NCBI GenBank assembly: GCA_016788045.1
Contig: JAEUTG010000030.1
Coordinates: forward strand, 1 to 43,628
Reading direction: 5' to 3'
Length of the DNA stretch: 43,628 nt
DNA from: Bacteroidales bacterium
Lineage (GTDB): Bacteria; Bacteroidota; Bacteroidia; Bacteroidales; Lentimicrobiaceae
How positions within the stretch are numbered: position 1 is the first letter of the stretch; every line of letters begins with the position of its first letter. The position numbers were made by a program, and so were the translations under genes. The notes below the pieces were generated by a model, which saw only the letters and a list, made by a program, of their open reading frames with translations, was not told the origin of the DNA and did not search any database. Below, piece by piece: positions 41,758 through 43,628 of this stretch.

Positions 41758-43149
41758 TCATAGCTTGATAATCTTTTGGCTATAATTTATGATTTGACTA
41801 TTGGATTCATACCGGATTACGACAAAGTAAACTCCAGTAGGGTAATTTGAGAGATCAATAGGGTTTTGGGTGATTGCTTCAAAAGAAATATTATTAAACT
41901 GAAGAATGGAATTGCCAGTAATATTTGTTATTTCAAGCTGGCAATTCTCACAAAAAAAATCACTGCTGGTTCCTATACGAAAAGCATTCGTAACAGGATT
42001 TGGTAGAATTATAAATGGTTCTTTTTCAACATGATTTTCAATAACATTGGTAACAAATGAACCATTATTGGTATGGTAAACAAAATCCCGGCCAACGGCC
42101 CAGCCGGTATCATGGTTAATCATCTGAATATCATAAATTGCTTGTGGGAATTCCTGTTGAAAGTGCCAGTTCTGACCCCCATTGCTGGTGAAATAGATGG
42201 CCCCTCCCTCTGCCACGGATGTGCCAATCCAACCAGTCGTATCGTCAACAAAATATACACAATTTACCTGGCCAGGTTCCTGAGTTTTTGTTATTTCTTC
42301 TACTTCTTGTCCTTCCCAGGTTGCCCCTCCATCCACTGTATGCATAATTAGATTGTAACTATAATAACTACCTACAATCCATCCATTAGATGAGTCTGAG
42401 AAATAAATATCCATATAATAATTAGATAAATTATTTAAGGAATCTAAAGTTTCCCAACCTCCTCCACTATTTGTTGTTTTTTTTATGGCTACATAATCAT
42501 TTTCCGTATTATATGCACAACCTGCAACCCACCCGGAATTTTCATCGGTAAAGAAAATGCTACTCGTATTACCATAACAATCATGGAAAACACTATTCAA
42601 TACCCAACTATTACCTCCGTCAAAAGAATGAAGAATATTTCCTTCGCTATATTGCCCTAAAGTAGCCCAGCCGTTATTTTCATCCACAAAAAACAATTTG
42701 ATTACGTTTTGAGTTGCTGGCGTCTGTATTGGCACCCAGCTCTGGCCACCATCAGTTGTTTTATAAATAATTCCATTTGCCCCAGCAATAAACCCAGTGT
42801 TCTGGCTTATAAATACAATATCAGTACCTGAGTGATTATCAGGCCAGGAATTCGGATCAACATACCAGTTCTCGCCACCGTCTATAGTAAAAAAGTAGGG
42901 GCCGGCACTTCCAATGGTATTTCCACCAATAGCCCACCCATAATTTTCGTCAAGAAAAAAAATACGATCCAGATGAGTGTAATTATCCACATCTAATTGT
43001 GTTTCCCAAATTTCATATTGTGCATATGATATGGTACATGTGAAAATCAGTGATAAGAAAATTAGAACTTTGCGGTTAATATCTCCATATTTCTTTTTTA
43101 TTGAACTCCATTCTTTTTTGGTCAAAGCCGCAGGATTCAAGATTATCAT
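41758..43149 (-). CDS. Ycf48/BNR-repeat secreted protein with T9SS sorting domain
   Basis: A 463-residue protein. After ~24 atypical residues comes a signal-peptide-like stretch (VLIFLSLIFTCTISYAQ). Residues ~45-375 form a beta-propeller of about six to seven Ycf48/BNR-like units with recurring TxDGGxxW (TIDGGENWYV, TTDGGQSWVP, FDGGNSWVL, VDGGATWEG, SNGGQNWHF), each followed by a NNGWAxG-type strand. The last ~75 residues are a T9SS sorting domain (ILPNPVTNAFRIG, DLSNYPTGVYFVVI). The ATG at 43149 is the only one available, but the 24-residue overhang is odd. The segment is distinctly AT-rich compared with genes before 41,500, pointing to later acquisition. No enzymatic activity is implied by the propeller. 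Confidence 0.82.
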   Translation of the reverse strand: MIILNPAALTKKEWSSIKKKYGDINRKVLIFLSLIFTCTISYAQYEIWETQLDVDNYTHLDRIFFLDENYGWAIGGNTIGSAGPYFFTIDGGENWYVDPNSWPDNHSGTDIVFISQNTGFIAGANGIIYKTTDGGQSWVPIQTPATQNVIKLFFVDENNGWATLGQYSEGNILHSFDGGNSWVLNSVFHDCYGNTSSIFFTDENSGWVAGCAYNTENDYVAIKKTTNSGGGWETLDSLNNLSNYYMDIYFSDSSNGWIVGSYYSYNLIMHTVDGGATWEGQEVEEITKTQEPGQVNCVYFVDDTTGWIGTSVAEGGAIYFTSNGGQNWHFQQEFPQAIYDIQMINHDTGWAVGRDFVYHTNNGSFVTNVIENHVEKEPFIILPNPVTNAFRIGTSSDFFCENCQLEITNITGNSILQFNNISFEAITQNPIDLSNYPTGVYFVVIRYESNSQIINYSQKIIKL

Positions 43150-43160
43150 AATTTTAAAAA

Positions 43161-43500
43161 TTAGGGGTTAACAATCAATTTAGTTGAAAAAGTGCTTGAA
43201 TTTGAATTAATACTCAGGAAGTATATTCCGTGAATGAAATCTGTAACATCAATTGCAAAGCTGTTATATAATCCACTAATCTCCTTTCTCAATATGGGCT
43301 CTCCAAAATGATTATAGATTATAAATATTCCGGGTCTGATAAAAGTGTCAGGGAGTTGAACTGTAATTATGTCAGTGGCAGGGTTGGGAAAGATCTTTAA
43401 TACATCCTTAGGACTATAGTCCTCCTTATCTAATACAACGAATCCGCAATTCTTGTAGTATGGCTCTGCACCTGCCCAATAAGAATTATTAACCTCTAAC
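43161..43500 (-). pseudogene. Headless T9SS C-terminal sorting domain
   Basis: The minus frame reads ...SYWAGAEPYYKNCGFVVLDK, then KIFPNPATDIITVQLP, FGEPILRK, DVTDFIHGIYFLSI and ends KLIVNP. This is a clear type A sorting domain with the preceding end of a passenger. Going upstream the frame is closed by a TAA about 23 bases beyond 43500, with no start codon in between. So the N-terminal part of the protein is missing, and different coding sequence (43511-43628) follows at once. A truncated gene at a rearrangement junction is the simplest reading. Confidence 0.75.
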
Positions 43501-43510
43501 CTGGAAAGAA

Positions 43511-43628
43511 TTACGTATTATACTCCTCGATGGACAGTCCGATTTTCCCGATCATCTTCTGTGCGTGGTTTGTAATCTCATTCAGGTACCATTTGTCGTT
43601 GATTCTGATTTTCTTCAGATCGGTGAGC
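43511..43628 (-). CDS. C-terminal end of an unidentified protein (partial)
   Basis: The last 38 residues of a minus-strand gene whose start lies beyond the window. It reads LTDLKKIRINDKWYLNEITN followed by HAQKMIGKIGLSIEEYNT and stop. Codon use is less AT-rich than in the fragment below it. I do not recognise the family. It stops just before the headless sorting domain, so it may mark the edge of an inserted or rearranged segment. Confidence 0.55.
   Translation of the reverse strand, partial: LTDLKKIRINDKWYLNEITNHAQKMIGKIGLSIEEYNT

Noticed and set aside
1..43628. CRISPR arrays, tRNA or rRNA genes
   Set aside because: No regularly spaced direct repeats of CRISPR length, and no TTCGAnTCC-type T-loop with a matching acceptor stem was noticed in any spacer.

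Overview
The window looks like a chromosomal piece of a Bacteroidota bacterium, most likely an anaerobic or microaerophilic Bacteroidales-type organism. The signs are TonB receptors with carboxypeptidase-like N-terminal domains, a FecI/FecR/TonB-receptor/DUF4249 cluster, several proteins with type IX secretion (T9SS) C-terminal sorting domains, many lipoproteins with short LxxC signals, promoter boxes of the TAnnTTTG type, and almost no Shine-Dalgarno sites. An A-type flavodiiron protein and a membrane pyrophosphatase suit an energy-limited, oxygen-avoiding life. The species cannot be named from this sequence.

Layout. 1-222: start of a zinc-ribbon transposase, cut by the window edge. 222-923: secreted MORN-repeat protein. 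924-1571: spacer with a dispersed palindromic repeat. 1572-4004: TonB receptor with a CxxC plug motif. 4111-6800 (minus): two lipoprotein genes, a pentapeptide-repeat protein followed by a papain-fold (C1) peptidase with CARDB-like domains. 6958-7428: GxxExxY gene broken by an in-frame stop. 7698-14027 (minus): ECF sigma factor, FecR anti-sigma, STN-type TonB receptor and DUF4249 lipoprotein, then a separate lipoprotein gene. 14461-18000: nitroreductase and glycine decarboxylase GcvP. 18583-20901: secreted LTD/CotH protein with a T9SS tail. 21226-25829: membrane pyrophosphatase, bifunctional-nuclease (DUF151/UVR) protein, and nucleoside-type MFS transporter. 26027-28365: small secreted protein with DDIPF repeats, and a T9SS-exported protein. 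28457-34064: TamB and TsaD, divergent. 34090-40977 (minus): BatA/VWA membrane protein, ParC, flavodiiron protein and lipoprotein, tightly packed. 41116-41568: ferritin-like protein with a damaged metal site. 41758-43628: AT-rich end with a Ycf48/BNR-type T9SS protein, a headless T9SS sorting domain, and the C-terminal end of an unknown gene.

How parts work together. The clearest regulatory circuit is the ECF sigma/FecR pair. A 36-bp element, identical at 30 positions, lies upstream of both fecR and the separate lipoprotein gene at 7698-8639. This links that lipoprotein to the sigma factor's regulon. TamB belongs to outer-membrane assembly. The T9SS-tailed proteins (CotH/LTD, the protein at 26845, and the Ycf48-like protein) need a secretion machine encoded elsewhere.

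Most of the window is ordinary housekeeping and envelope biology. I did not find a convincing new defence or metabolic system. The best leads are the shared ECF promoter element, the DDIPF-repeat secreted protein with a 21-bp-spaced direct repeat in front of it, two families of dispersed intergenic repeats, the divergent pyrophosphatase, and the ferritin-like protein that has lost half its metal ligands.
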